From Petaurus breviceps papuanus (lineage: Eukaryota; Chordata; Mammalia; Diprotodontia; Petauridae), in assembly GCA_028583685.1 (NCBI GenBank), contig JAMXIF010000002.1, positions 58,466,301 through 58,530,300 of the forward strand: 64,000 nucleotides of DNA. Direction: 5' to 3'. The position numbers and the translations under genes are program-made. Positions 44,641 through 54,755 of the stretch are shown here, piece by piece (positions within the stretch are counted from its first letter, which is position 1; each line of letters begins with the position of its first letter). Below the pieces are notes generated by a model. It searched no databases, had not been told where the DNA came from, and saw only the letters and a program-made list of their open reading frames with translations.

Positions 44641-46345
44641 CTAAAGAACTCATTTCTTAAATGTTAGGAATTATGGTGGTGTCCCTAACTTTTCATTAAA
44701 TATAAATGCCCTAACATATCAGAGAAGGAAAGCAAATGAACCTTAAGTGTCATTATCTTGCCCTTGACTTAAAGTGAACTAATTACCAAGACAGGGTCAT
44801 ATGATAATGTGACAATTTGCAAGAATTGACAACATCTAAATAACAACTGTGAAATGCTTTTATAAGCTTAGTGTGCATCCTGAAACCAATTTGGAGAGGA
44901 AGGGAAAGAAAGAGGAAAATAGAAACAGAGATAGAAAGAGAAACACACAGGCAGTCAGACAGAAAAACAGTAAAAGAAAGAATGGGAGGGAGAGGAGATA
45001 TTAAAGCAATGTTCCAATGTATTCAATCAAACAACCTAAGAACCTTCAGGTTTTTCTCCACAGTTCCAAAAAACAAGGTTGACTAACTTTCTTTTTTTAC
45101 TTTTCAATCACTTGTTCTGGTGCTCTGTGACCACAGACAAAATTGGAGTTATTTTTTTTATCTCCTTTTGTCCACCTGAGCAAACATAAAGGTAGAAAGT
45201 AGGAAAAAAATGAAGGAATAAAGAACACATTAGTAGAAAAGTGGGGCAATTTCTAAACACTGTAGTTAATTCTGGGCATAAAGCAAATGGTAATGAAAGA
45301 AACTGCTCTGTGTCAGGAAATGGAGTTTCTAGAAAATCAAACTTTCCTATCGATCTCTAGGAAGGTGGTTGACCTGTTTTTCTTCCTGTTGTTCAATTTT
45401 CCAAGTCTTTTAATTTACACTGGTTTTTAAAAATATGGAAAATTCAAAAGCTCAGTTACTCATTCCCTCAAATGTGTCCATTCATCAAACAAATTAAAAG
45501 ATAAATTTAAAACATGTTTTAGACAAGTGAACCATGAATATGGAGAATAATCAGTCAAAAGTCATTAATATGAATGAAAAGAATTATGAGGGTCTCTTAC
45601 TTCTAGGTCACTGATTCAAAATTGACTTTGACCAATCATGATGAAAATGTATTACTACTTAATGGCAACACTGATTTGAGGGGCTAGCAAACACAGTCTT
45701 GGTCCAGTTTGCATTTAATGAGGGTCATGATAAAACATACCCTTCCTACGATTTTTATTTGACAGCCCAGAGAAGTCATTTCAACCAAGGAATGAATGGA
45801 TCTTCATATATGAACATTAAGGAAGTCATAAGTTGCAAGGAAAAGCTTGTTGTCCAGTCCATTAGTAAAGAACTTCACAATGTCAATCCTCCCATTGACA
45901 GTTTCCTGAGACCATCCTGGGATGATAAAATACTCAGACCTAAAACTAAGCAGTCACAGTTATAAATAAATATCCAATTTCTTAGAGTCATTTTCACTGA
46001 CTTCCAAAAATAAGGGACATGCTGAATTCAACTCTACTATATTTTACATAATGTGTACTCATGAAAAATTGTATGTAAATCAAACTTTGTCAACTGTATC
46101 ATGTTTAAATGAACTATGGGACCCTCCCTATACCCATGATGAATCCTTTTGTAAAACAAAGAAATGGATATAAATTGATCAGCCCTAAGTGGGATAGACA
46201 GATCCTACCCAAAGTCATAACTAGGGCACTACAACCATGGGCTTTTACACAAAGGTACTGAAAGTGGTAACAAACAACACTTGTAAACTTCCAGCAATAG
46301 AGAAAAAACTGAGCTTAATTCAGTTTCAGCTCATTCATGATAACA
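44641..46345. other. No recognised feature
   Basis: About 1.7 kb of AT-rich DNA with a purine-rich run at 44890-45000. The 88-residue frame at 45699-45965 has no domain that I recognise. Confidence 0.4.
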
Positions 46346-46396
46346 ATTAACACACACACACACACACACACACATACACACACACACACACACACC
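46346..46396. repeat. (CA)n microsatellite
   Basis: CA repeat with one TA interruption, beginning near 46351. Confidence 0.95.
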
Positions 46397-46705
46397 TGCC
46401 TCACTAGCAGTTTTTGGAGATGTTTCTTGTCACTTACCCTAAGCTAGTTGTAACTCTGAGTCCATGATTTTAAGGTTATACCCTAATGCTAACAAAATCC
46501 TCTTCTTCCCATTGGCTAATATGTAAAATTCATCAGAGATTTGTCCCTTTTTCTTAATATATTGATACAGTGTGAACACTTCTAGCAGTAACACTTTAAG
46601 CAATCAGTCGTCTGCTCCTTAAAGTGAATAAATTGTTAATAGTGGGCAAGTTTTCAAAGGGAAGTAGGAGCAAGAGCATGAAGATACTGTGTGCTTTATT
46701 ACAAG
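46397..46705. other. No recognised feature
   Basis: Anonymous sequence. Confidence 0.35.
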
Positions 46706-46709
46706 AGTA

Positions 46710-46785
46710 TCAATCAATAAGTTAGTAAGCATTTATTAAACACCTACTATGTGCTAGGTACTAGAAACTGTCATTGAGACAGAAA
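46710..46785 (-). mobile_element. L2 LINE 3'-end fragment
   Basis: Antisense L2 terminus: 'gtaagcatttattaaacacc' and 'tactatgtgctaggtac'. Confidence 0.65.
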
Positions 46786-46859
46786 TGGTACATAATGAGG
46801 AGATTGAGACCAAGAAAGACATAATTCACCAAGTCTTGTAAAGAATAGCCTGCCTCAAA

Positions 46860-47880
46860 ATGGGTAAAAAACAGACTTCAAAGACAAAGACTCTGGAATA
46901 CTATTACTGTGAGCTGGAGGAACCAAATTCAGAAGGAGACAGTATTGACTCCACACCCACAACTGAAGCCTCAACAGGGAATATGAACTGGTCTCAAGCA
47001 CAGAAAGCATTCTTAGATGAGCTCAAAAAGAACTTTGAAAACCAAATTAGAGAGGTAGAAGATAAAATTAATAATTCTTTTAAAATCAAAATTGCAAAAT
47101 TAGAAAAAATATTACAATGAACAAAAGAGCTCCTTAAAAAGAAAAATGTGTAAACTAAAAATGAAATCTGAACATATGGAAAAGGAGCTTCAAAAACTAA
47201 ATGAAGAAAATAATTTGCTAAAAATTAGAATCAACCAAATTGAAGCTAATGACTCCATGAGACACCAAGAATCAGTCAAACAAAACATCAAGAATAAAAA
47301 TTACAAAAAAGAGGTAAAATGTCTCAGTGGAAAAATTACTGACCTGGAAAACAGATCTAGGAGAGATAATATGAGAATTATTGGTCTACCAGAAAATCAT
47401 GCTGAAAAAATGAGCCTGGATAACATCTTCTAAGAGCTCATCAAGGAAAACTGCCCTGAGATCCTAGAATCAGAGGGTAAAATAGATATCAAGAGGATCC
47501 ACCATCCACCTCCTGAAAGAGATCCCAAATTGAAAAGTCTGCAAAATGTTCTGGCCAAATTCCAGAACTATCAGGTAAAGCAGAAAATGCTACAAGCAGC
47601 CAGAGAGAAACAATTCAGATATCATGGAACCAGAGTGAGGATCACACAGGATCTGGCAGCTTCTACATTGAAAGATCAGAGGAACTGGAATATGGTTTTT
47701 TGCAAGGCAAAAGAGCTTGGGTTACAACCAAGGATCACCTATCCAGTGAAACTGAGCATAATCTTCCAGGCAAGGAGAGGGTCATTCAATTATATAATAG
47801 ATTTCTGGACCTTCCTGATGAAAAAGCCAGAGCTCAATGGAAAATTCAACCTCCAATTACAAGACTCAAGAGAGAAATAG
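46860..47880 (+). pseudogene. L1 ORF1 remnant
   Basis: Starts MGKKQTSKTKTLEYYYCELE, then a coiled coil (ELKKNFENQIREVEDKINN). The first frame ends at 47118-47120. After a frameshift it resumes with EKELQKLNEENNLLKIRINQ and the RRM lead-in DLENRSRRDNMRIIGLPEN (about 47340-47395), a stop at 47431-47433, then KFQNYQVKQKMLQAAREKQF and the CTD motif RVRITQDLAASTLKDQRNW. This is the trimeric L1 ORF1p RNA chaperone. The N-terminal residues differ wholly from those of the element at 22.4 kb, so it belongs to another L1 lineage. Confidence 0.85.
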
Positions 47881-48640
47881 AAAAGGTAAATAGGGAAAAA
47901 ACACACACAGAGAGAAACAAAGACACACACACACATACACACACACACATAACTTGTTATTTAATAAGAGCAAACTGTTTACATCTCTATATGGGAAGCT
48001 GATACCTGTTAATGTTGAGAATTCTATACTTATGGTGACATCTAAAAGGGGTATGGATAAATAGAGGGTGTGGGTATAAATTACACAAAATGATGATAAA
48101 AAAACTTATTAAGGGCTGCAAAGGGACTGCAATGGAAGAAGAGAAAAGAATGAAGCAGAAAAGGGTAAATTATGCCACACAAAGAGGCATAAAAACATTA
48201 TAGTAGAGGGAAAAAAGGGAAGGAGATGAGCATTATATGAGCTTTTCCCTCATTGGCTCTGGTGCAAGGAGGGAATAACATAGTCAGTTAAGTATAGGAC
48301 TCTATCAAGAAGAGACATAAAACTTATCATAATAGAGGGAAAGAGGGGAGGGCATTGCATGAGATCTATTCTCATCAATCTTGGTTCGAGAAAGAAATAA
48401 CATAATTCACTAAGTATAAAAATCTATCATACCCTACAAGCAGTAGGAGGGAGAGGGGCTAAAAAAAAGGAGGGGATGGTTAGAAGGGAGGGAAGAAGTT
48501 GTAAGGGGGAAGGGTAGAAAAAGGGAGGGGGCTGACAAGGGAATACTGAGGGAGGTGGCGGTCAAAAGGAAAACTGTTAAGGAGGGGAAGAGAGAAGGGG
48601 GGGGAAATAAAAGCATAAACAGAGGAGGGAATAGGATAGA
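47881..48640 (+). other. Long L1 inter-ORF spacer, purine-rich
   Basis: About 750 bp separate ORF1 from the endonuclease start, compared with about 60 bp in human L1. It holds a (CA)n run (47925-47958) and AGGGAGG-rich sequence. Blocks such as 'attcactaagtataaa' and 'accctacaagcagtaggagg' have counterparts in the half-L1 spacer at 41.1-41.2 kb (minus strand). Confidence 0.65.
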
Positions 48641-49085
48641 GAGAAACATACAGATAGTAATCATAACTGTGAATGTGAATGGGATGAACTCTCCCATAAA
48701 ATGGAGGCTGATAGCAGAATGGATTAAAAACCATAATCCTACAACATGTTGTTTATAAGAAACACATTTGAAACAGGGGGATACACACAGGGTAAAGGTA
48801 AGAGGCTGGAGTAAAATATATCATTCCTCAGCTAAAGTAAAAAAAAAAAAAGAAGGGATAGCAATCCTTATCTCAGGCAAAGCAAAAGCTAAAATAGATC
48901 TAATTAAAAGAGATAGGGAAGGAAACTATATCCTGCTAAAAGACACCATCAAAAATGAAGCATTATCATTACTAAACATTTATGCACCAAGCAATACAGC
49001 ATCCAGATTCCTAAAAGAGAAGTTAAGGATGTTAGAGGAAGAAACAGATAGCAAAACTATACTAACATCAATTTCTTATGGCTGG
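48640..49085 (+). pseudogene. L1 ORF2 endonuclease N-terminal part
   Basis: Reads IVIITVNVNGMNSPIKWRLI, then CCL-stop-ETHLKQGDTHRVKVRGW, GIAILISGKAKAKIDLIKRD and SLLNIYAPSNTASRFLKEKL. The APE-type endonuclease asparagine (NVNGMN) and the glutamate of ETH are recognisable by comparison with human L1. The codon before that glutamate is TAA at 48759-48761 where Q is usual. The distal endonuclease motifs (GDFN and the C-terminal histidine) are lost in the deletion. Confidence 0.8.
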
Positions 49086-49105
49086 GTCAAGCTAATATAA
49101 TAATA

Positions 49106-50490
49106 ATGGCAATTTTACCTAAATTAAATTACAAATTTAGTGCCATACCAATCAATCAACCAAAAAGTTACTTTGCAGAGCTAGAAAAAATAGTAGCAAA
49201 ATTCATTTGGAAGAAAAAAAGGTCCAGAATATCAAGGCAATTAATGAAAAGAAATGCTAGGGAAGGTGGCATAGCCATACCAGATTTGAATCTGTATTAT
49301 AAAACAGCAGTCATCAAAACTACTTGGTACTAGCTGAGGAATAGAGTAGTGGATCAATAGAATAGATTGGGTACACAAGACTCATCAGTCAATGACTATA
49401 GCAATCTACTGTTTGATAAACCCAAAGACCCCAGTTTTTGGAATAAGAATGCACTATTTGACAAAAACTGCTGGGAAAACTGGAATACAGTATGGCAGAA
49501 ATTGGGCATAGACCAATATCTAACAAGGTATACCAAAATAAAGTCAAAATGGGTACATGATCTAGGTATAAAGGCTGACACTGTAAGCAATCTGGGAGAT
49601 CAAGGGTAGTTTACCTGTCAGATTTATGGAGAGGGGAAGACTTCATGACAAAACAAGAGTTAGAGAACATTATAAAATGCAAAATGGATAATTTTGAGTA
49701 TATTAAATTGAAAGGCTTCTGTACAAATAAAGCCAATGTTATCAAGATTAAGAGGAAGTGAAAAATTGGGAAAGAATTTTTACAACCAGTGTCTCTGATA
49801 AAGGCCTCATTTCTAAAAATATACAAAGAATTGAGTCCAATCTATAAGAATACAGGCCATTCCCCAATTGATAAATGGTCAAAGAATATGAACAGGCAGT
49901 TCTCAGAATATGAAATTAAAGATATCTATAAGCTTATGGAAAGATGTTCTAAATCACTATTGATTATAGAAATGCAAATCAAAACAACCCTGAGGAACCA
50001 CATCTCACCAGTCAGATTGGCTAAGATGACAAAACAGGAAAATGATAAATTCTGGAGAGGATATGGAAAAATTGGAACACTAATGCATTATTGGTGGAGT
50101 TGTGAACTGATCCAGCCATTCTGGAGAGCAATCTGCAACTATGCCCCAAGGGCTATAAATAACTGCATACCCTTTGACCCAGCAATACTACTTCTAGGGT
50201 TAAGTCCCAAAGAGACCAGAGAAGTGGGAGGAGGACCTGTATGTACAAAAATATTTCTAGCAGTTCTTTTTGTGGTGGCAAAGAATTGGAAATCAAAGGA
50301 ATGCCCATCAATTGGGGAATGGCTGAATAAGTTGTGGTATATGAATGTAATGGAATCCTACTGTGCTATAAGAAATGAGGAACACACAGACTTCATAATA
50401 ACCTGGAGAGACTTATATAAACTGATGCTGAGCAAGAAGAGCAGAACCAGAAGAAATCTGTACACAATCACAGACACAACCTTTGTGTGA
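49106..50490 (+). pseudogene. L1 ORF2 C-terminal part
   Basis: Starts MAILPKLNYKFSAIPINQPK, the segment after the RT domain in L1, then KFIWKKKRSRISRQLMKRNA, GGIAIPDLNLYYKTAVIKT, FDKPKDPSFWNKNALFDKNC, and (after a frameshift between 49609 and 49789) HYWWSCELIQPFW, IPFDPAILLLGLSPKE and FLAVLFVVAKNWKSKECPSI. It matches the L1 C-terminal region, but the usual cysteine cluster is eroded. Stops at 49334 and nearby also break it. Confidence 0.85.
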
Positions 50491-50989
50491 CAACTAACTT
50501 CAATAGACTGGGCCCCTCTCAGCAATGTAAGGTTATAAGACAACTCCAAAAGACTCATGATCGAAAGAGAAATCCACATCCAGAAAAAGAGATACAGAGT
50601 CTGAATGCAGATTGAAACAAACTACTTGCTGTGTTTCTTTTTTGTTTTTTGTTTTGTTTCCTCTTTTCTACTGATCATTCCATCAGTTATAATCCTTCTT
50701 TATAACCTGACTAATGATCAGTGTGAAGATATTTGTAGATCCTATATTCGAGTGCATGCTGCCATGATGGGGGCGGGGGGGAGGAGAAGGAGGGGGAGAA
50801 AATTTGAAACTCAAGGGACTGTGGAACTGAATGTTGTAAACTAAAAGTAAATAAACAAGTCAATTTAATAAAAAAAAATAAAAGAACAGAAAAAAGAATC
50901 TTTTGTAAAGAAAGAAATTATTATCTAATTTATCTGCTTGATCAATCTACAGTTTCAAATATCTGCTTTGATTTGGAACAGTATAATGG

Positions 50990-51400
50990 CAATGGGAATT
51001 TGAAGATCTTCCCTGCCCCCTAATAGGCTGAATGTAATCACATGGAGCCTATTGTGGGAGGAATTTACTGAAGGGTAGAGCAGAGACCACCAGAAACTGG
51101 GAGTCAGAGTAACTAGATGGAGGGGAGGAGAGAAGACACAGGCAAGGACACAGCTAGACTTGTGTGTGTTTGCTTGTGGGAAGGTTAAAGAATGGTGTGT
51201 CACCCTGCTGTGCTATGGTGTATTAACTTCTTTGTTGTTATGATAGATTTGACTTTCTGTTGTTGGGATTTGGCTTTCCGGTGTCTGAATAAATGTTTTT
51301 GCTTCTGTCTTCTATATGGAGAGTCTATTATATTTTGGTGAGTCAGAACTGTGCTGGCATATTTGCAGTCACCATCAGTGCTGTGAATATTTTGTTGGTG
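50990..51400 (+). mobile_element. Possible LTR fragment
   Basis: An AATAAA at about 51288 followed within some 40 bp by 'tatatggagagtctattata' and a T-rich run-up resembles the R/U5 part of a retroviral LTR. Clear TG...CA ends and a target duplication were not found, so the call is tentative. If correct it is an old fossil with no internal region. Confidence 0.35.
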
Positions 51401-51402
51401 CT

Positions 51403-51662
51403 ACAGGAAGCTAAATTGTGTACTGGACCTTAAGCCAGGAAGACCTGAATTCAAATGTGACCTCAGACATTTACTAACTGGCTGTGCGACCCTGAGCAAG
51501 TCACTTAACCTCTGTTTGCCTCACTTTTGTCATCTGTAAAATGAGAATAATAATAGCACCTTCTTTGTAAGGATCAAATGAGATCATAATTATAATGAGC
51601 TTGGCATAGTGCCTGGCACATAGTAAGCTCTATGTAGATGTTGTTTATTATTATCATTGATT
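51403..51662 (+). repeat. MIR-like CORE-SINE, near full length
   Basis: The head 'taagccaggaagacctgaat', the CORE 'tgagcaagtcacttaacctc', 'catctgtaaaatgagaataa' and the 3' end 'agtgcctggcacatagtaag' are in order. Confidence 0.8.
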
Positions 51663-51664
51663 TA

Positions 51665-54180
51665 AATAAAAGAAGCTTAAAGTTGGAAGGAACTTTGATG
51701 GCTATCTAGTCTGATCCATCCATAACTGAACAAAAATCCCCTCTATAATACATCCAACAAGTGATTATGTACAGCTTATGCCTAAAGGACTCCAATGAGA
51801 GCGAACCCACTACCTCTCACAGAAGTCAATTCCATTCTTACATATCTAATAATTAGGAAGTTTGTCTTTTCATCAAGCCTAGATTTGCTTTTTTGCAATC
51901 ATATACTTCAGGAAGAATTCCTGATTCCTCCTTCTGAGGACAAAAGAGAACAAGTCTTTTCCCACTTCCTACATGACAGCCATACTAGCACTTTAAGACA
52001 ACCAAAACATCTCTTAAAAATCTTCCTCCCACCCCCAAACTAAACACTGCAACTTCCTTTACTCAACAAAAATAGGGTAGGAATTGGAAGCCCCTAGCCA
52101 GCCTGGTTGCCCTCTCAGAACATTCACCAGTTTATGACTGTCCAGCCTGAGAAGTAGTCTCCAAAACTGAAAGTAATATGCATAATGACCATGAAAGAAA
52201 GTACACTTTCCAAGTCCTAGATTCTGTGACATTATTCATACAGGATAAGACAGCAGGAACTTTCTCAGTCACCAAATCAGACTGCTGACTTACCCATTCT
52301 TTTCTGTTCACTAAAGATAGTGATAGCCTTCTGTAGAGCCACATTCAAATAACCTACTGTATAGTCACATCTCATACCTAATAAATGTCAGAGATAGGAT
52401 TTGAATCCAGGTCTACTATCCACTCTACCTCACTAACTGCTTTTATCTAAGTTCTTGATAAAAATGTTGAAAATGTTGCTATCTGGGGCGACCAGGTAGC
52501 ACAGCGAGTAAGAGCACTGGCTCCAGTGTTGAGAACACCTGGAGATCAAATCCCGGGCTCAGACACTTAGCACCCACCCAGAAACACCTGGCCATGTAAC
52601 CTTGAGCAAGTTACTTAACCCCAATTGCTTAGGGGCGGCCAAGTGGCTCAGCAAGTGAGAGCACCAGCTCCAGTGTCGGGATGACCTGGATCAAATCCGG
52701 GCTCAGGTGCTCAGCACCACACCCAGAAATAATAATTGGCCGTGTAACCTTGAGCAAGTTACTTAACCCCAATTGCTTTTAGAAAAAAAAAAAGAAAATG
52801 TTGCTATCCCACCTACCCACCCCCTGGCAGAAAGACCAAGAACAGATCCTTGTTCTAGTGACTTTCTTCCCAGTTGGCATCGAACCATTCATAACTACTC
52901 TGGACTAAATAATCTGGCTATTTGACCAGTTGTGAATTCGTCTCACTCTTTTAACATCTAGCATATAACTGTTCTACAAGAATTTACTAAAATTTAGATA
53001 AACTCTACCTATGGAGTTCTCCTGATCTCCCAGGCTAGTAATCCTGTCAATAAAGGAAAAATTATTAATCTGGAAAGATATAATTTTCATAAATCCATGC
53101 TAACTCTCCTGAAAACTGCTTCCTTCCCTAGGTGTTCACTTACTATCCGTTTAATTACATGATCTACAATTAATTTTTTTTTCTTTTTCAAGAAACCTGT
53201 CAAGCTAGTATATTGTTTAAATATCCAGTTTTCTTCTCTCTCCTCCCCTTTTTATAAAAATGAGAATAGCATTTACCCTTCTCCAATCCTACACTGTCTC
53301 CTCTGTTCTCCCCAGGATTTTGAATATCGACAGTGACCCAGCAATCATATCTGCTAATATTCTCTATGTCCTAAGACATAGTTCATCTACACCTGGTAAC
53401 TAGAATTCAAGAACAGCTTGTGTTCTCTTGCCATCTCCTTACTCATCTATAAATCAGTATTCCTTCATATTCATTCTACATCACTTGTCCTTGTTATCTT
53501 TTGGACATGTCTTTTTAAAAAAAATCTCTTAAATAACTCCCCATTTTCCTCTTTATCAAAATTATTTATCTTTCTGTCTTCAGAATTTTATTTTTAAGAG
53601 CTTCCTATCCCTCTTCAGTTGGATTCCCCTGTAGAATTTTTTACACACACACACACATTTTATTTGTTTCTTGACCCCTTTAAAATCCATTTTCTCAAAC
53701 ACTACAAAGCATGTCAGACTCTGCCTGACTTTTCTTTCCTCCTCTATCATGAACTCTAAGATGAAACAGGTCCTTCTCCCCAAGAATCTCGTTGTTCCTA
53801 CCCCAATAACCAAGACTCAGAACAGAATTTCCTCTTTTCTGGCTCTTCCATCTTTTGCAGGATGAACCTCTCATTAAGGCAAGTCAAGAAATCATTAGCT
53901 GCTTTGCTTTTGGCAGAAAAAGTTCTAGCAGATGTCCAGATAATTGAAGTCCCTCATCACTCCCGTATCACACCTCTCTGCCAGGCATATGATCTGTTTC
54001 CCAAATTCCTCATCGATTTCCTCTTTCTGTCCAGGTGTTCTATAGTAAAATCTGATGACAATATCATTCCTGATTCTGCCTGTTTGATCCTCATCCAAAT
54101 GTTCTTCCCCATACTTCTTCCCTCTGGTTTCTGGATTTCCTCATGTGAGGATATTGTCTTAATCAGAGCCATAACTAGTC
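51665..54180 (-). mobile_element. CR1/L3-like LINE relic, interrupted by dimeric SINE
   Basis: Antisense CR1/L3 features in order from left: the 3' end ('agttggaaggaactttgatg', 'gaacccactacctctcac', 'aattaggaagtttgtctttt'), then 'aaatgttg' and 'agaccaagaacagatccttg', then the RT part ('ctcctgatctcccaggctag', 'ggtgttcacttactatcc', 'atttacccttctccaatcc', 'atctgctaatattctctatg'). Recognition is by phrase order. A dimeric SINE (52484-52793) splits it. The reading frame is dead, and the 124-residue plus-strand frame at 53862-54236 is antisense to it. Confidence 0.6.
52484..52793 (+). repeat. Head-to-tail dimeric SINE with one 15-bp TSD
   Basis: Monomer 1 (52484-52629) starts 'tggggcgaccaggtagcaca' and ends 'ttaaccccaattgctta' with no A tail. 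Monomer 2 (52630-52793) starts 'ggggcggccaagtggctca', ends 'ttaaccccaattgctttta' and carries the only A tail. A perfect 15-bp duplication, gaaaatgttgctatc, flanks the pair (52469-52483, 52794-52808) and none lies between the monomers. The two monomers share an unusual stretch ('acccagaaa') and are more alike than either is to other SINEs here. Confidence 0.92.
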
Positions 54181-54590
54181 ATAACAGCACCTGGAGCAAA
54201 TTAATTTGGGGAAGGGGTGCAGAGCACAATGGCTAAACATAATTGGCCGCAGGACGATGAGTGTAATCATTCCAGAAGACATGTAGCTTGGGAGGAGAGG
54301 CAGGCTCTAGGAGAAAGATACCAGGTTAAAGGACCTTGGAAGTGGTAATCATGATGCGTGTATGTTTGTTTAACAAAATACTGACTAAAACAAATAAAAT
54401 TTTTTAAAGGAATCTGTGAGACAAAGGAATGATTTTTGTGCTCCCCCTCCCCCAGATCATATTGACAATCTAGAGCCCAATCCCATTCATTCCATGAAAA
54501 GTGCAGCTCTATTCTTGTGATACAAACTTATTCTATCACATCACTACCTTTTTAACTATCATTTTCAGTTTAATGGGTAGGACTCGCTTG
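54181..54590. other. No recognised feature
   Basis: Anonymous sequence following the CR1-like relic; it may contain further decayed CR1. Confidence 0.35.
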
Positions 54591-54594
54591 AGTA

Positions 54595-54755
54595 CATCAT
54601 GGCATAGTGGAACAGATGGCCTTGAAACCTGCCAGACTTGGATTCAAGTCTCACCTTTGACATACTGGCTGTGTGATTATGGACATATCATATCGCCTCT
54701 CAGTGCTCTGGGCAATTATAGAAGCTATAAATGGCAAAGAAAATGACCTGAAGTA
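54595..54755 (+). repeat. tRNA-head SINE, MIR/THER-like
   Basis: The head 'catggcatagtggaacagat' and 'cttggattcaagtctcacc', then 'ctgtgtgattatggacat' and 'ctctgggcaattatagaagc'. Confidence 0.65.

Larger units (their letters stand above)
46846..50902 (+). mobile_element. L1 LINE, 5' UTR absent, internal ORF2 deletion
   Basis: ORF1, a spacer, parts of ORF2 and an L1 3' end ('tgtggaactgaatgttgtaa', 'aaataaacaagtc') with an A-rich tail lie in order. A shared ttgtaaagaa at 46836-46845 and 50903-50912 is the likely TSD, placing the 5' end only 14 bp before the ORF1 ATG. The usual GC-rich 5' UTR is absent, as expected from 5' truncation. ORF1 and ORF2 are both broken. The reverse-transcriptase core is missing by an internal deletion near 49085-49105. 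Confidence 0.85.

Noticed and set aside
45699-45965. 88-residue plus-strand frame
   Set aside because: No recognisable motif and no supporting context; length is within what chance allows over 64 kb in six frames.
46346-46396. CA arrays as candidate CRISPR-like or other structured repeats
   Set aside because: They are plain dinucleotide microsatellites without spacers; the genome is mammalian.
53862-54236. 124-residue plus-strand frame
   Set aside because: It is antisense to the CR1/L3-like LINE relic and has no domain.
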